Assembly: GCA_963720785.1 (NCBI GenBank)
Contig: CAVRGQ010000009.1
Location: 806,001-870,000, forward strand
Length of the DNA stretch: 64,000 nt
DNA from: CAVRGQ01 sp963720785
GTDB taxonomy: Bacteria > Actinomycetota > Acidimicrobiia > IMCC26256 > DASPTH01
Direction: 5' to 3'
The first letter of the stretch is position 1; each line of letters starts with the position of its first letter. This document shows, one piece after another, positions 27,906-37,080 of this stretch. A program made the translations under genes and the position numbers. Below the pieces are notes generated by a model, which had not been told where the DNA came from, made no database searches, and saw only the letters and a list, made by a program, of their open reading frames with translations.

Positions 27906-29081
27906 GTGGGTCACCAGGTGTTCGAGAGGATCGCAGAGGCGAGCACCGAGCTCGCCGACCGATCGGCGGCGGCCGACGAGCTCGGGCGGCTCCCCGACGA
28001 CGTCGCCAAGCGGCTGAAGGACACCGGCGTCGTCCGGATGCTCCAGCCGGTCGAGTTCGGCGGCGACGAAGCCGATCCCCGCGACTTCCTCGCCGCGGTG
28101 ATGGAGATCGGTCACGCGTGCCCGTCGGCCGGCTGGGTCGCCGGCGTGGTCGGCGTCCACCCGTGGGAGCTCGCGCTCAACGACGCGCGGCTCCAGGAAG
28201 AGGTGTGGGGCGACGATCCCGACACCTGGGTGGCTTCGCCCTACGCGCCGTGCGGCACTGCGACGCCGGTCGACGGCGGGTACACGGTCGAGGGTCGTTG
28301 GCCGTTCTCGTCGGGGACCGACCTGTGCGACTGGGTGGTGCTCGGCGCCCTGGTCCCCGGCGGGGGCACCGGCGGCGTGCCGTTCATGGTGCACGTGATG
28401 TTGCCGCGAAGCGACTACGAGATCGACGCCGACTCGTGGAAGGTCATGGGCCTGCAGGGGACGGGCAGCAAGGACGTGATCGTGCGCGGCGCGTTCGTGC
28501 CCGCCTACCGGACCATCGACGCGATGAAGGTGATGGACGGTCGCGCCGCGGTCGAGGCCGGTCGCACCCAACCCCTCTACCGGATGCCGTGGTCGACGAT
28601 CTTCCCGTACTCGGTCGCCGCGGGCCTCCTCGGGATCGCCGAGGGTGTCCTCGAGCACGCCCTCGGGTACCAGGCCGGCCGGGTGAACGCGGTGGGCACG
28701 GCCCAGGTGAGTGATCCGCACACCCGCCGGACCCTCGGCGAGGCGGCCGCCGACCTGCGCGGGGCCCGCGCCCAGTTGCTCTTCGACGTCGGCGAGCTCT
28801 ACGAGAGCATCGCCGACGGGTACGAGGTGACCATGGCGGACCGCGTCGCCATGCGGCGCGACCAGGTGCGCGCGGCCTGGCGCGCGGTCGACGCCGCGGA
28901 TCGCGCGTTCACCTGCTGCGGCGGCAACGCCGTGCGCCTCGACAAGCCGGTGCAGCGGTTCTGGCGCTCGATGCACGCCGGCATGAACCACGCGGTCTTC
29001 GTCCCGGGTCCGGTGTACGACGACGCCGCGGGGGTGCTGATGGGTGAAGCCCCGTCGGGCCCGGCCGCGGTCACCTTCTGA
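27906..29081 (+). CDS. HsaA-like flavin-dependent phenol ortho-hydroxylase (oxygenase component)
   Basis: 391 residues, intact. It has the acyl-CoA-dehydrogenase-like fold of group D flavin monooxygenases. PDDVAKRLKDTGVVRMLQP, SAGWVAGVVGVHPWELALND, QEEVWGDDP and VMGLQGTGSKDVIV closely resemble HsaA, which hydroxylates 3-HSA ortho to the phenol in steroid degradation. It needs reduced flavin from an HsaB-type reductase, and none is in this window. GTG 27906 has a GGAGGA site. It heads the plus-strand meta-cleavage operon. Confidence 0.87.
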   Translation: MGHQVFERIAEASTELADRSAAADELGRLPDDVAKRLKDTGVVRMLQPVEFGGDEADPRDFLAAVMEIGHACPSAGWVAGVVGVHPWELALNDARLQEEVWGDDPDTWVASPYAPCGTATPVDGGYTVEGRWPFSSGTDLCDWVVLGALVPGGGTGGVPFMVHVMLPRSDYEIDADSWKVMGLQGTGSKDVIVRGAFVPAYRTIDAMKVMDGRAAVEAGRTQPLYRMPWSTIFPYSVAAGLLGIAEGVLEHALGYQAGRVNAVGTAQVSDPHTRRTLGEAAADLRGARAQLLFDVGELYESIADGYEVTMADRVAMRRDQVRAAWRAVDAADRAFTCCGGNAVRLDKPVQRFWRSMHAGMNHAVFVPGPVYDDAAGVLMGEAPSGPAAVTF

Positions 29082-29117
29082 CGAGCCCTGAACGCTCCGA
29101 CCGGCCTGGAGGGCTGC

Positions 29118-29981
29118 ATGACCACCACCGCGCTCACCGCCGAGGGCACGAGCCGCACGCTCGCCACCGCCGCCGGTGCGCTGCACTACCACGAGGCGGG
29201 CGACGGCCCGCCGCTGCTGCTGGTGCACGGCTCCGGGCCGGGCGTGAGCGGCTGGGCGAACTTCGGCGACAACCTGGGGTTGTTCGCGCGGCACTTCCGG
29301 ACGCTCGTGCTCGACCTGCCCGGCTTCGGCCGCAGCCACGCCGTCGACGGCAGCCCTGTGCTGCACGCGCCCGCGGCGGTGCTCGCCTTCCTCGACGGCC
29401 TCGGCATCGAGCGGGCGGCGATGGTCGGCAACTCGCTCGGCGGCGGGGTCGTCGCGCGCCTCGCGGCGACCGACCCCGAGCGGGTCAGCCGCCTCGTCAC
29501 CCTCGGGGGCGTCGGGGTGCCGTTCTTCAGCGCGTCGCCACCCGAGGGGATCGTCCGCCTGGTCGAGTTCGTGGAGGAGCCGACGCGCGACCGGCTCCTC
29601 CAGTGGATGCACTCCATGGTGTTCGACCCCGCCGTGCTCACCGACGAGTTCGTGGAGGCGCGCTGGCGCGCGGCCACGGACCCGGCCGCCCTCGCCTCCA
29701 TCCGCACGATCTACAACCGGGCGCTGCTCGACGCGTTCCGGGCGCTGACCGTGACCAACCCGGAGGCGCTGGCGATGCTGAGCCGGATCCAGGCGCCGAC
29801 GCTGCTCACGTGGGGCCGCGACGACCGGGTCACACCGCTCGACGGCGCGATCGCGCCGCTGCGGCTCATCCCCCGTTGCGAGCTCCACGTGTTCTACGAC
29901 TGCGGGCACTGGGCGATGCTGGAGCGCAAGGCCGAGTTCGAGAGCGTCGTGCTCTCCTACCTGCTGCGCGACCAGGGGTAG
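29118..29981 (+). CDS. Meta-cleavage-product hydrolase (HsaD/BphD-like)
   Basis: 287 residues, intact. HGSGPGVSGWANFGDNL is the diagnostic oxyanion/N-terminal loop of C-C bond hydrolases. Nucleophile GNSLGG, acid WGRDDRVTPLDGA and His CGHWAMLERKAEF complete the triad. It cleaves the ring-opened dienoate to a 2-hydroxypentadienoate and an acid. It lies between the hydroxylase and hydratase, as in hsa and bph operons. Confidence 0.9.
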   Translation: MTTTALTAEGTSRTLATAAGALHYHEAGDGPPLLLVHGSGPGVSGWANFGDNLGLFARHFRTLVLDLPGFGRSHAVDGSPVLHAPAAVLAFLDGLGIERAAMVGNSLGGGVVARLAATDPERVSRLVTLGGVGVPFFSASPPEGIVRLVEFVEEPTRDRLLQWMHSMVFDPAVLTDEFVEARWRAATDPAALASIRTIYNRALLDAFRALTVTNPEALAMLSRIQAPTLLTWGRDDRVTPLDGAIAPLRLIPRCELHVFYDCGHWAMLERKAEFESVVLSYLLRDQG

Positions 29982-29988
29982 ACGGCTC

Positions 29989-30873
29989 GTGGCTCGGTCC
30001 TCGGTCGACCCCGCTCCCGTTGATCCCGGCCGGCGCGCCGCCCACGAGGCGGCCGCCGCGCGACTCGTCGACGCGGCACGCACACGCATTCCGTGCCGAC
30101 CCGTGCGCGAACTGCTCCCCGACGGTGGTCTCGACGACGGCTACGAGGTCCAGAAGCTGGTGCACGCGCGCACGTCGGCCCACCGCCGGCGAGTGGGGCG
30201 CAAGATCGGGCTCACGTCCCTCGCGGTCCAGCGGCAGATGCAGGTGGACCGCCCCGACTTCGGGGTGCTGTTCGCCGACATGGCGTACGGCGACTCCGAG
30301 CCCATCCCCTTCGACGACCTGCTCCAGCCGCGCGTCGAAGCCGAGGTCGCGTTCGTGCTGGGCGCCGATCTGCCCGAGCGCGAGGTGACCGGCCCCGACG
30401 TGCTCCGGGCGGTCGACTTCGTCCTCCCGGCGATCGAGGTGGTCGACAGCCGTATCGCGGCGTGGGACATCTCCATCTTCGACACCGTGGCCGACAACGC
30501 CTCGTCGGGCGTGTTCGTCACGGGCGGCGCACCGCGCTCGCTCCGCGATCTCGACGACCTGCGGGCGATCGCGATGACGCTCACGGTCGACGGGGACGAC
30601 GGGGACGGCTCAGAGCGCGGAGATGGCGGGGAGAACGGACATGACGGGGAGATCGTGAGCTCCGGGACCGGCGCGGCGTGCCTCGGGCATCCGTTGCGCG
30701 CGGTCGTGTGGCTGGCCAACGCGGTGGCCGCGCGCGGCGAACCACTGCGCGCCGGGGAGCTCGTGCTGTCCGGGAGCCTGGGGCCGCTGGTCACCGCCGG
30801 TGCGGGCCGCACCTACGAGGCCCACATGACCGGGCTCGGCTCGGTGCGCGCGACCTTCACCGCAGGCGGATGA
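29989..30873 (+). CDS. 2-hydroxypenta-2,4-dienoate hydratase (BphH/HsaE-like)
   Basis: 294 residues. GRKIGLTSLAVQRQMQVDRPDFGVLFADM, PRVEAEVAFVLGADLP, DFVLPAIEVVDSRIAAWDI and the closing ELVLSGSLGPLVTAGAG identify the family. Metal-dependent addition of water gives 4-hydroxy-2-oxovalerate. It carries an unusual ~20-residue run of Gly, Asp, Glu, Ser and Asn at about residues 204-223, where relatives have a short turn. GTG 29989 lies 7 bases after the hydrolase stop. Confidence 0.88.
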   Translation: MARSSVDPAPVDPGRRAAHEAAAARLVDAARTRIPCRPVRELLPDGGLDDGYEVQKLVHARTSAHRRRVGRKIGLTSLAVQRQMQVDRPDFGVLFADMAYGDSEPIPFDDLLQPRVEAEVAFVLGADLPEREVTGPDVLRAVDFVLPAIEVVDSRIAAWDISIFDTVADNASSGVFVTGGAPRSLRDLDDLRAIAMTLTVDGDDGDGSERGDGGENGHDGEIVSSGTGAACLGHPLRAVVWLANAVAARGEPLRAGELVLSGSLGPLVTAGAGRTYEAHMTGLGSVRATFTAGG

Positions 30874-30952
30874 TCGGGCCCGGTCGCCGCGTCCGTCCCG
30901 CCCACCGGTACGCCGAAGTGCAGCGGGCGGAGCCGGCCGTGAGGATCACTGC

Positions 30953-31855
30953 GTGAGCACTCGTCCTACCGCTGCCGTCGTGGGTTCCGGGAACATCGGC
31001 ACCGATCTCGTGTACAAGCTCCTGCGGTCCGACGCCCTGGAGCTGCGCTACGTCGTCGGCATCGATCCCGACAGCGACGGCCTCCGGCGCGCCCGCGACC
31101 TCGGCCTGGAGGCATCGGCCGCCGGTGTCGACTGGCTGTTGTCGCGTCCCGAACCCCCCGCCATCGTGTTCGAGGCCACGTCGGCGCAGGTGCACCACGC
31201 GCACGCGCCGCGGTACGAAGCGGCAGGCATACGAGCTGTCGACCTCACGCCGGCGGCACGCGGTCCGTACGTGATCCCGCCCGTGAACCTCGACCGTCAC
31301 CTCGGCGAGCCCAACGTGAACCTGGTGACGTGCGGCGGCCAGGCCACGATCCCGATGGTCCACGCGGTGTCGCGGGTGATGCCCGTCGCCTACGCGGAGA
31401 TCGTCGCGACCGTCGCCTCCCGGTCCGCGGGACCGGGCACGCGCAGCAACATCGACGAGTTCACCCGCACGACCGCGGCGGCGGTGGAGGTGCTCGGCGG
31501 CGCCGCACGCGGCAAGGCGATCATCGTGCTCAACCCCGCCGAGCCGCCGTTGACGATGCGCGACACGATCTTCTGCTCCCTCGAAGCCGAGGCCGACGCC
31601 GACGCGGTGACCGCGTCGATCGAAGCGGTGGTCGCCGAAGTGCAGGAGTACGTCCCCGGCTACCGGCTCCTGCAACCTCCGCAGATCGAGCGGGACGTCA
31701 CCCCCGACGGACGGGGCCGGGTCGCGATCTTCGTCGAGGTCGAGGGCGCGGGCGACTACCTCCCTCCCTACTCCGGCAACCTCGACATCATGACCGCCGC
31801 CGCGGCACGCGTCGGCGACGAGATCGCCCGCTCGCTCACCCTCCAGGAGCGCTGA
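30953..31855 (+). CDS. Acetaldehyde/propanal dehydrogenase (acylating)
   Basis: 300 residues, intact. NAD motif VGSGNIGTDLVYKLL, FEATSA, catalytic Cys in LVTCGGQATIPMVHAVSR, and GNLDIMTAAA near the end match BphJ/HsaG. It converts the aldehyde released by the next gene's aldolase to acyl-CoA, with direct channeling in the known complex. Its stop is 1 base before the aldolase ATG, as expected for interacting subunits. Confidence 0.92.
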   Translation: MSTRPTAAVVGSGNIGTDLVYKLLRSDALELRYVVGIDPDSDGLRRARDLGLEASAAGVDWLLSRPEPPAIVFEATSAQVHHAHAPRYEAAGIRAVDLTPAARGPYVIPPVNLDRHLGEPNVNLVTCGGQATIPMVHAVSRVMPVAYAEIVATVASRSAGPGTRSNIDEFTRTTAAAVEVLGGAARGKAIIVLNPAEPPLTMRDTIFCSLEAEADADAVTASIEAVVAEVQEYVPGYRLLQPPQIERDVTPDGRGRVAIFVEVEGAGDYLPPYSGNLDIMTAAAARVGDEIARSLTLQER

Positions 31856-31856
31856 G

Positions 31857-32903
31857 ATGCCCTACTCCGACGAACTCGACGTCCGCGTCACCGACTCCTC
31901 GCTGCGGGACGGCTCGCACGCCAAGGAACACCGCTTCACCATCGCCGACGTACGCAGCGTGGTCGACGGACTCGCCGGCGCCGGAGTACCGGTCATCGAG
32001 GTCAGCCACGGCGACGGCCTGTCGGGCTCGTCGTACAACTACGGGTTCTCCACCGTCGACGAGCGCGTGCTCATGCAGCACGCGGTCGAGGCCGCCGCCG
32101 GCCGTTCGCGCATCGCGGCGCTGATGCTGCCCGGGGTCGGGACGATGGACGACATCCGCGCCAGCCGCGACCTCGGCGTCTCCGTGATCCGCATCGCGAC
32201 GCACTGCACGGAGGCCGACATCGCGCGCCAGCACTTTGCCATCGCCCGGGAGCTCGGCCTCGAGACCGTCGGGTTCCTGATGATGAGCCACAGCCAACTG
32301 CCGGAGGCGCTCGCGGCTCAGGCCCGGGTGATGGCCGACGCCGGGAGCCAGTGCGTCTACGTCGTCGACTCGGCGGGCGCCGCTCATCCTCGACGAGGTG
32401 AGCGACCGCGTGTCGGCGCTCGTCGCCGAGCTCGGCGACGACGCGCAGGTCGGCTTCCACGGGCACCAGAACCTCTCGCTCGGCGTGGCGAACACCGTGT
32501 TGGCGATCCGCGCCGGAGCCGTGCAGGTCGACGGCTGCACCCGCTCGTTCGGCGCCGGTTCGGGGAACACACCGACCGAGGCGTTGGCTGCGGTGCTGGA
32601 CCGGCTCGGCATCCGCTCGGGGATCGATCCGCTCTCGATCTTCGACGTCGCCGAGGAGGTCGTGCGGCCGGTGATGGACGGCGAGTGCGTGCTCGACCGC
32701 ATGAGCCTGATCATGGGGTACGCGGGCGTGTACTCGAGCTTCCTGCGCCACGCCTACCGGGCGGCCGAGCGCTACGGCGTCTCGGGCGCGGAGATCCTCC
32801 TGCGCTGCGGCGAACGGCATCTGGTCGGGGGCCAGGAGGACCAGATCATCGACATCGCGGTCGAGCTCGAGCGCGGAGCGGGCGCCCGAGGTGGCGGAGA
32901 TAG
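31857..32903 (+). CDS. 4-hydroxy-2-oxovalerate aldolase (BphI/HsaF-like), frame change, end unclear
   Basis: About 345 residues. VTDSSLRDGSHAKEHRF, IEVSHGDGLSGSSYNYG, VGFHGHQNLSLGVANT and GGQEDQIIDIAVEL are conserved family segments with the metal-binding Asp and His residues. It splits 4-hydroxy-2-oxo acids to pyruvate and an aldehyde. The frame changes near 32382 (GC lost). After that the frame has no stop until the end of the IclR gene. Homologues end near 32890, so a further small error probably hides the true stop; TAG at 32901 and TGA at 32904 occur in the other frames. Confidence 0.88.
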   Translation: MPYSDELDVRVTDSSLRDGSHAKEHRFTIADVRSVVDGLAGAGVPVIEVSHGDGLSGSSYNYGFSTVDERVLMQHAVEAAAGRSRIAALMLPGVGTMDDIRASRDLGVSVIRIATHCTEADIARQHFAIARELGLETVGFLMMSHSQLPEALAAQARVMADAGSQCVYVVDSAGAAHPRRGERPRVGARRRARRRRAGRLPRAPEPLARRGEHRVGDPRRSRAGRRLHPLVRRRFGEHTDRGVGCGAGPARHPLGDRSALDLRRRRGGRAAGDGRRVRARPHEPDHGVRGRVLELPAPRLPGGRALRRLGRGDPPALRRTASGRGPGGPDHRHRGRARARSGRPRWRR

Positions 32904-32949
32904 GGTGACGGCGCCGGCGATCGATCGGCGTCCTGGGGGGAGGAGCACC

Positions 32950-33732
32950 GTGGGCCAGCCGCAGCTTCACGTGGAGCCCGACATCTGCGATCCCGACGAC
33001 TCGCCGCGACGGTCGGTGCTGGGCCGGGTGGACTGCATCATCGGCGCCTTCGACTGCTCCGATCGCGCGCTCAGCCTGCACGAGCTCACCGAGCGGACCG
33101 GTCTCCCCAAGTCGACCGTGCACCGGATGGTCGACCAACTCGTGGCCATCGGGTGGATCGAGCGGGAGGTGTCCGGCTACCGGATCGGGATGCGCCTGTT
33201 CGAGATCGGCGGGCTGGCCGCTCGCCACAGCCGGCTCTCCGACGTGGCCTCCCCGCACCTCCACGCGCTGTCGGTGGCCACCGGGCTCGCCGTCCAGATG
33301 GCGATCCTCGACGGCACCGACGCCGTGTACCTCGAGCGCATCCCGATGAAGGGGCTCCGCCTCCCCACCCGCCAGGGTGGGCGCCAGCCTGCGTACTGCA
33401 CCGGGCTCGGCAAGGCGATGCTCGCCTTCGACGACGACGCGGCGGCCGCGGTGCTGGCCCAGGAGCTGCCGGCGCGCACGCCGTGCACCCTCACCGAGCC
33501 GGGTGACCTGCAGCTCGAACTGGAGCGCATCGCCGAGACCGGCCTGGCGTTCGACCACCAGGAGTCCTACGAAGGGCTGGCCTGCGTGGCCGCGCCGCTG
33601 CGCAGTGGCGGACGGGCCATCGCGGCGGTGTCGGTGACCGGGCCGGTGGCCCGCATCGACCTCCATGCGGTGGCGCCGCTGGTCCGCAACACCGCCACCG
33701 CGATCTGGAACGACCGCTTCCCGCGCAGCTGA
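32950..33732 (+). CDS. IclR-family transcriptional regulator
   Basis: 260 residues. N-terminal winged helix (ALSLHELTERTGLPKSTVHRMVDQLVAIGWIERE) and the IclR effector domain (ATGLAVQMAILDGTDAVYLER, AYCTGLGKAMLAF, AAPLRSGGRAIAAVSVTGP). GTG 32950 is preferred because a perfect GGAGGAG lies 4 bases upstream, although the frame is open further left into the aldolase. It probably controls the sulfatase/meta-cleavage island in response to an aromatic ligand. Confidence 0.88.
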   Translation: MGQPQLHVEPDICDPDDSPRRSVLGRVDCIIGAFDCSDRALSLHELTERTGLPKSTVHRMVDQLVAIGWIEREVSGYRIGMRLFEIGGLAARHSRLSDVASPHLHALSVATGLAVQMAILDGTDAVYLERIPMKGLRLPTRQGGRQPAYCTGLGKAMLAFDDDAAAAVLAQELPARTPCTLTEPGDLQLELERIAETGLAFDHQESYEGLACVAAPLRSGGRAIAAVSVTGPVARIDLHAVAPLVRNTATAIWNDRFPRS

Positions 33733-33768
33733 ACGGCGGCCGCGCGGACTGGGGACGCGTCCCGCCCA

Positions 33769-33778
33769 GCGGTACCGC
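33769..33778. promoter_or_regulatory. Short palindrome GCGGTACCGC upstream of second sulfatase
   Basis: A perfect 10-bp palindrome in the 130-base gap between the iclR-type gene and the second sulfatase. It may be an IclR half-operator or chance in GC-rich DNA. Nothing else notable is seen in this gap. Confidence 0.3.
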
Positions 33779-33862
33779 GTCGGGACGGCGGGTCGCCGCT
33801 CGTCGTAGCGTCGCGGCGCCCGCACGCCGGTGCGGGTCGGCGACACCAGGAGACCTCCGAGC

Positions 33863-36142
33863 ATGACGAACGGCGACCGGCGCTTCGACGGTGTGGTCGG
33901 TCGCACCGCGGGCGAGTCCACACCCTGGTGGCCGCCGCCCGTCCGGGCCCCGGAGCGGAGCCCGAACGTCGTGCTCGTCCTGCTCGACGACATGGGGTTC
34001 AGCGACATCGGGCCCTACGGGTCGGAGATCGCGACGCCGACGGTCGACCGGCTCGCCGCCGACGGCATCCGGTTCACGAACTACCACACGTCTCCGCTGT
34101 GCTCGCCCTCACGCGCGGCGATCCAGACCGGCATGAACCCGCACCGCGTGGGGTTCGCCGGCGTCGCGAACTTCGATCCCGGCTTCCCCGGTTGGACGAT
34201 GGAGATCGACCCCGAGATCGAGACACTGCCCGAAGCGCTGGGCAGCGCGGGGTATGCGACGTACGCGGTCGGCAAGTGGCACCTCACGCGTGACAGCGCC
34301 ATGCACGGCGCCGCGCCGCGCGATTCGTGGCCGCTCCAGCGCGGGTTCGAGCGCTACTACGGCGTGCTCGAGGGCTGGACGAACCTCCACCAGCCCCATG
34401 CACTGGTGCGCGACAACTCTCCGGTCGACGTCGACGAGTACCCCGACGGGTACTACTTCACCGACGACATCACCGACCAGGCGATCCGGTACCTGAAGGA
34501 GCTGCGCGCCCACGACGCGACGCGGCCGTTCTTCCTCTACTTCGCCCATGCGGCGGTGCACGGCCCGCTCCACGCCAAGGCGTCCGACCTCGCACGTCAC
34601 CGCGGTCGCTACGACGCGGGCTGGGACGCGATCCGCGAGGCCCGCTTCGCGCGGCAGCTGGAGCTCGGGCTCTTCCCGGCCGGGACCGCCCTGCCACCCC
34701 GCAACCACGAGGCCGGCCACGACGTGCAGGCCTGGTCCGACCACGACGACGAGGACCGCGCGCTGTTTGCCCGCTACATGGAGGTCTACGCGGCGATGGT
34801 CGACAACGTCGACCAGAACCTCGCGCGCCTGCTCGACACCATCGAGGCACTCGGCGACCTCGACAACACCATCGTGATCTTCACCTCCGACAACGGCGCC
34901 ACCGAGGAAGGCGGGCCCACCGGGTCACGCAGCTACTTCAAGCGCTTCGGGGGCTTCGGCGGGATGACGGGGTGGAACCTCGACGTCGAGCGCGATCCCG
35001 AGCTGATCGGTGGTCCGCAGACCCTCGTGCACTACCCGCGTGGCTGGGGGATGGCGTCGAACACGCCGTTCCGCCTGTACAAGTCGACGACCCATGCGGG
35101 TGGCGTGCGCGTGCCGCTGGTCGTGTCGTGGCCGGCGGGCATCCCCGCCGACGACCGCGGCACGTTCCGCCACCAGTACCAGTACGTGACCGACCTGCAC
35201 CCCACGATCCTCGATCTGGTCGGGCTGGCGCCGCGCGAGGGCCGTGACGGCGCCAGCTTCGCGGCCGCCCTCGCGCACGGCGCCGCGGAGAGCACCCACC
35301 TCGAGCAGTACTCGGAGTGCTTCGGGAACCGGAGCTTCTACCGCGACGGCTGGAAGCTGGTGGCGCTCCACCAGCGCGGCGCGCCCTATGACGACACCGA
35401 GTGGGAGCTGTACGACCTCGCGACGGACCCGACCGAGGTCGTCGACCTCGCCACCGCGCGTCCCGACAAGGTGCGCGAGCTCGCGGCTGCATGGGAGTCG
35501 GCCGCGTGCGACAACCAGGTGTTCCCCCTCGACGACGGCACCGGGCTGCTCCAGCTGCTGCGCCGCCCCGACGACGCGTCCTTCCACCGGGAGGTCCGTC
35601 TCCTCCCCGGCACGCCGACCCTGGAGCGGTACCGGTCGCAGCAGCTCATCGCCTTCCGCGACTTCACCATCGACGTCGAGCTCGAGCACGGTGCCGACGA
35701 CGAGGGCGTGCTCGTGGCCCACGGCGACCAGGGCGGTGGTTACGCGATCTCCGTCGACGGCGGGGAGCTGCGCTTCACGTACAACCACTACGGCGACGTG
35801 CACCGGCTCGGCGGCGGTCGCCTCGCTGCCGGGTCGCACACGGTGAGCCTGCGCGCGGTTGCCGGTGCCGGCTTCACGTGGGACTTCGAGCTCGCGGTCG
35901 ACGGGCGCGCGGTGGCCGCCATGCCCGGCGCCGACATGTTGCTGGGCTTCGCCCCGTTCCAGGGCATCGACGTCGGGATCGACCGTCGCTCACCGGTCGA
36001 CTGGGACGTGTACGAGCGGCACCGTTCGTTCCCGTATTCCGGTCGACTCGTCGCCGTCACCTATCGGCCGGGGCCCGCCGCGCCCTACGACCCGCAGCAC
36101 CTGGTCGAGGCGATCCGGGCCGCCGGTCGGGCCGGGCAGTAG
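33863..36142 (+). CDS. Arylsulfatase, Cys-type FGly sulfatase
   Basis: 759 residues, intact. Metal-site LLDDMGFSDIG, formylglycine motif with Cys80 in LCSPSRAAIQTG, GKWHLT, FTSDNGATEEGG and HAGGVRVPLVVSWP are all in place. The last ~170 residues form a beta-rich domain (DFTIDVELEHGADDEGVLVAHGDQGG). It is a paralogue of the sulfatase at 25435, with the same length and order. No signal peptide, so probably cytoplasmic. Start ATG follows CAGGAGACC. It is followed after 3 bases by an SDR, likely as an operon. Confidence 0.92.
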   Translation: MTNGDRRFDGVVGRTAGESTPWWPPPVRAPERSPNVVLVLLDDMGFSDIGPYGSEIATPTVDRLAADGIRFTNYHTSPLCSPSRAAIQTGMNPHRVGFAGVANFDPGFPGWTMEIDPEIETLPEALGSAGYATYAVGKWHLTRDSAMHGAAPRDSWPLQRGFERYYGVLEGWTNLHQPHALVRDNSPVDVDEYPDGYYFTDDITDQAIRYLKELRAHDATRPFFLYFAHAAVHGPLHAKASDLARHRGRYDAGWDAIREARFARQLELGLFPAGTALPPRNHEAGHDVQAWSDHDDEDRALFARYMEVYAAMVDNVDQNLARLLDTIEALGDLDNTIVIFTSDNGATEEGGPTGSRSYFKRFGGFGGMTGWNLDVERDPELIGGPQTLVHYPRGWGMASNTPFRLYKSTTHAGGVRVPLVVSWPAGIPADDRGTFRHQYQYVTDLHPTILDLVGLAPREGRDGASFAAALAHGAAESTHLEQYSECFGNRSFYRDGWKLVALHQRGAPYDDTEWELYDLATDPTEVVDLATARPDKVRELAAAWESAACDNQVFPLDDGTGLLQLLRRPDDASFHREVRLLPGTPTLERYRSQQLIAFRDFTIDVELEHGADDEGVLVAHGDQGGGYAISVDGGELRFTYNHYGDVHRLGGGRLAAGSHTVSLRAVAGAGFTWDFELAVDGRAVAAMPGADMLLGFAPFQGIDVGIDRRSPVDWDVYERHRSFPYSGRLVAVTYRPGPAAPYDPQHLVEAIRAAGRAGQ

Positions 36143-36145
36143 GTC

Positions 36146-36985
36146 ATGGAGCTGGTCGACAAGATCGTCGTCGTCACCGGCGGTGGCTCCGGCATCGGCG
36201 CGGCGCTCGCGCGGGCCGCGAGGGACCACGGTGCCCACCACGTCGTCGTGGCCGACCGAGATGCCGACGCCGCGAAGTCGGTCGCGGCGTCGATCGGGGG
36301 GAGCGCGTTCGAACTCGACGTGCGCGACGAGGCCGCCATCGTCGACCTGGTCGACGCGACGGAAGCGGCGCACGGCCCCGTTGATCTGTTCTGCTCCAAT
36401 GCCGGCTTCGTGACCCAGGGCGGGGTCGAGGAGCCCGACGAGATCCTGCAGGCCCTGTGGGAGGTGCACGTGCTCGCCCACGTGTACGCGGCGCGCGCCG
36501 TGCTGCCGTCGATGATCGACCGCGGCGGCGGCTACCTGCTCAACACCGCGTCGGCGGCCGGGCTGCTCACCCAGGTGGGTTCGATGGGCTACACGATCAC
36601 CAAGCACGCCGCGGTGGCGCTCGCCGAATGGCTCGCGATCACCCACCACCACCAGGGGATCCGGGTCTCGGTCCTGTGCCCGCAGGCGGTGCGGACCAAC
36701 ATCACCGCGAACAGCCCCGACGCGCGCGTGGCCGACCCGACGGCGCACGGACCGCTCGGCGTGTCGTCGGCGGATGCGGTGCTCGAGCCCGACGACGTCG
36801 CCCGCCAGTGCGTCGCGGCGATCGCGGCCGAGCAGTTCTGGGTGCTGCCCCACCCCGAGGTCGCCACCTACGTCGCGCAGAAGGCGGGCGACATCGACCG
36901 GTGGCTGGCGGGGATGCGACGATTCCAGGCGCGCCTCTACGGCGACGGCGAGCTCCCCGGCGACCGGCTGGTGTCGGAGAGCTGA
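36146..36985 (+). CDS. SDR family oxidoreductase
   Basis: 279 residues, intact. TGGGSGIG cofactor loop, CSNAGFV, NTASAAGLL and YTITK give the classical active site; the C-terminus (LPHPEVATYVAQKAGDIDRWLAGMRR) is typical of actinobacterial SDRs near steroid genes. It starts 3 bases after the sulfatase stop, so the two are cotranscribed. Oxidation of the alcohol freed by desulfation is an attractive but unproven role. Confidence 0.86.
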   Translation: MELVDKIVVVTGGGSGIGAALARAARDHGAHHVVVADRDADAAKSVAASIGGSAFELDVRDEAAIVDLVDATEAAHGPVDLFCSNAGFVTQGGVEEPDEILQALWEVHVLAHVYAARAVLPSMIDRGGGYLLNTASAAGLLTQVGSMGYTITKHAAVALAEWLAITHHHQGIRVSVLCPQAVRTNITANSPDARVADPTAHGPLGVSSADAVLEPDDVARQCVAAIAAEQFWVLPHPEVATYVAQKAGDIDRWLAGMRRFQARLYGDGELPGDRLVSES

Positions 36986-37080
36986 CCCGCCGTCGCGGAC
37001 GGATTCCGTTGTCCGGGACCGGAACGGGACGGGCGCGCCGGCAGCCGTCAGAGTGGCGGGTGCACCGAACGGGAGAACAC

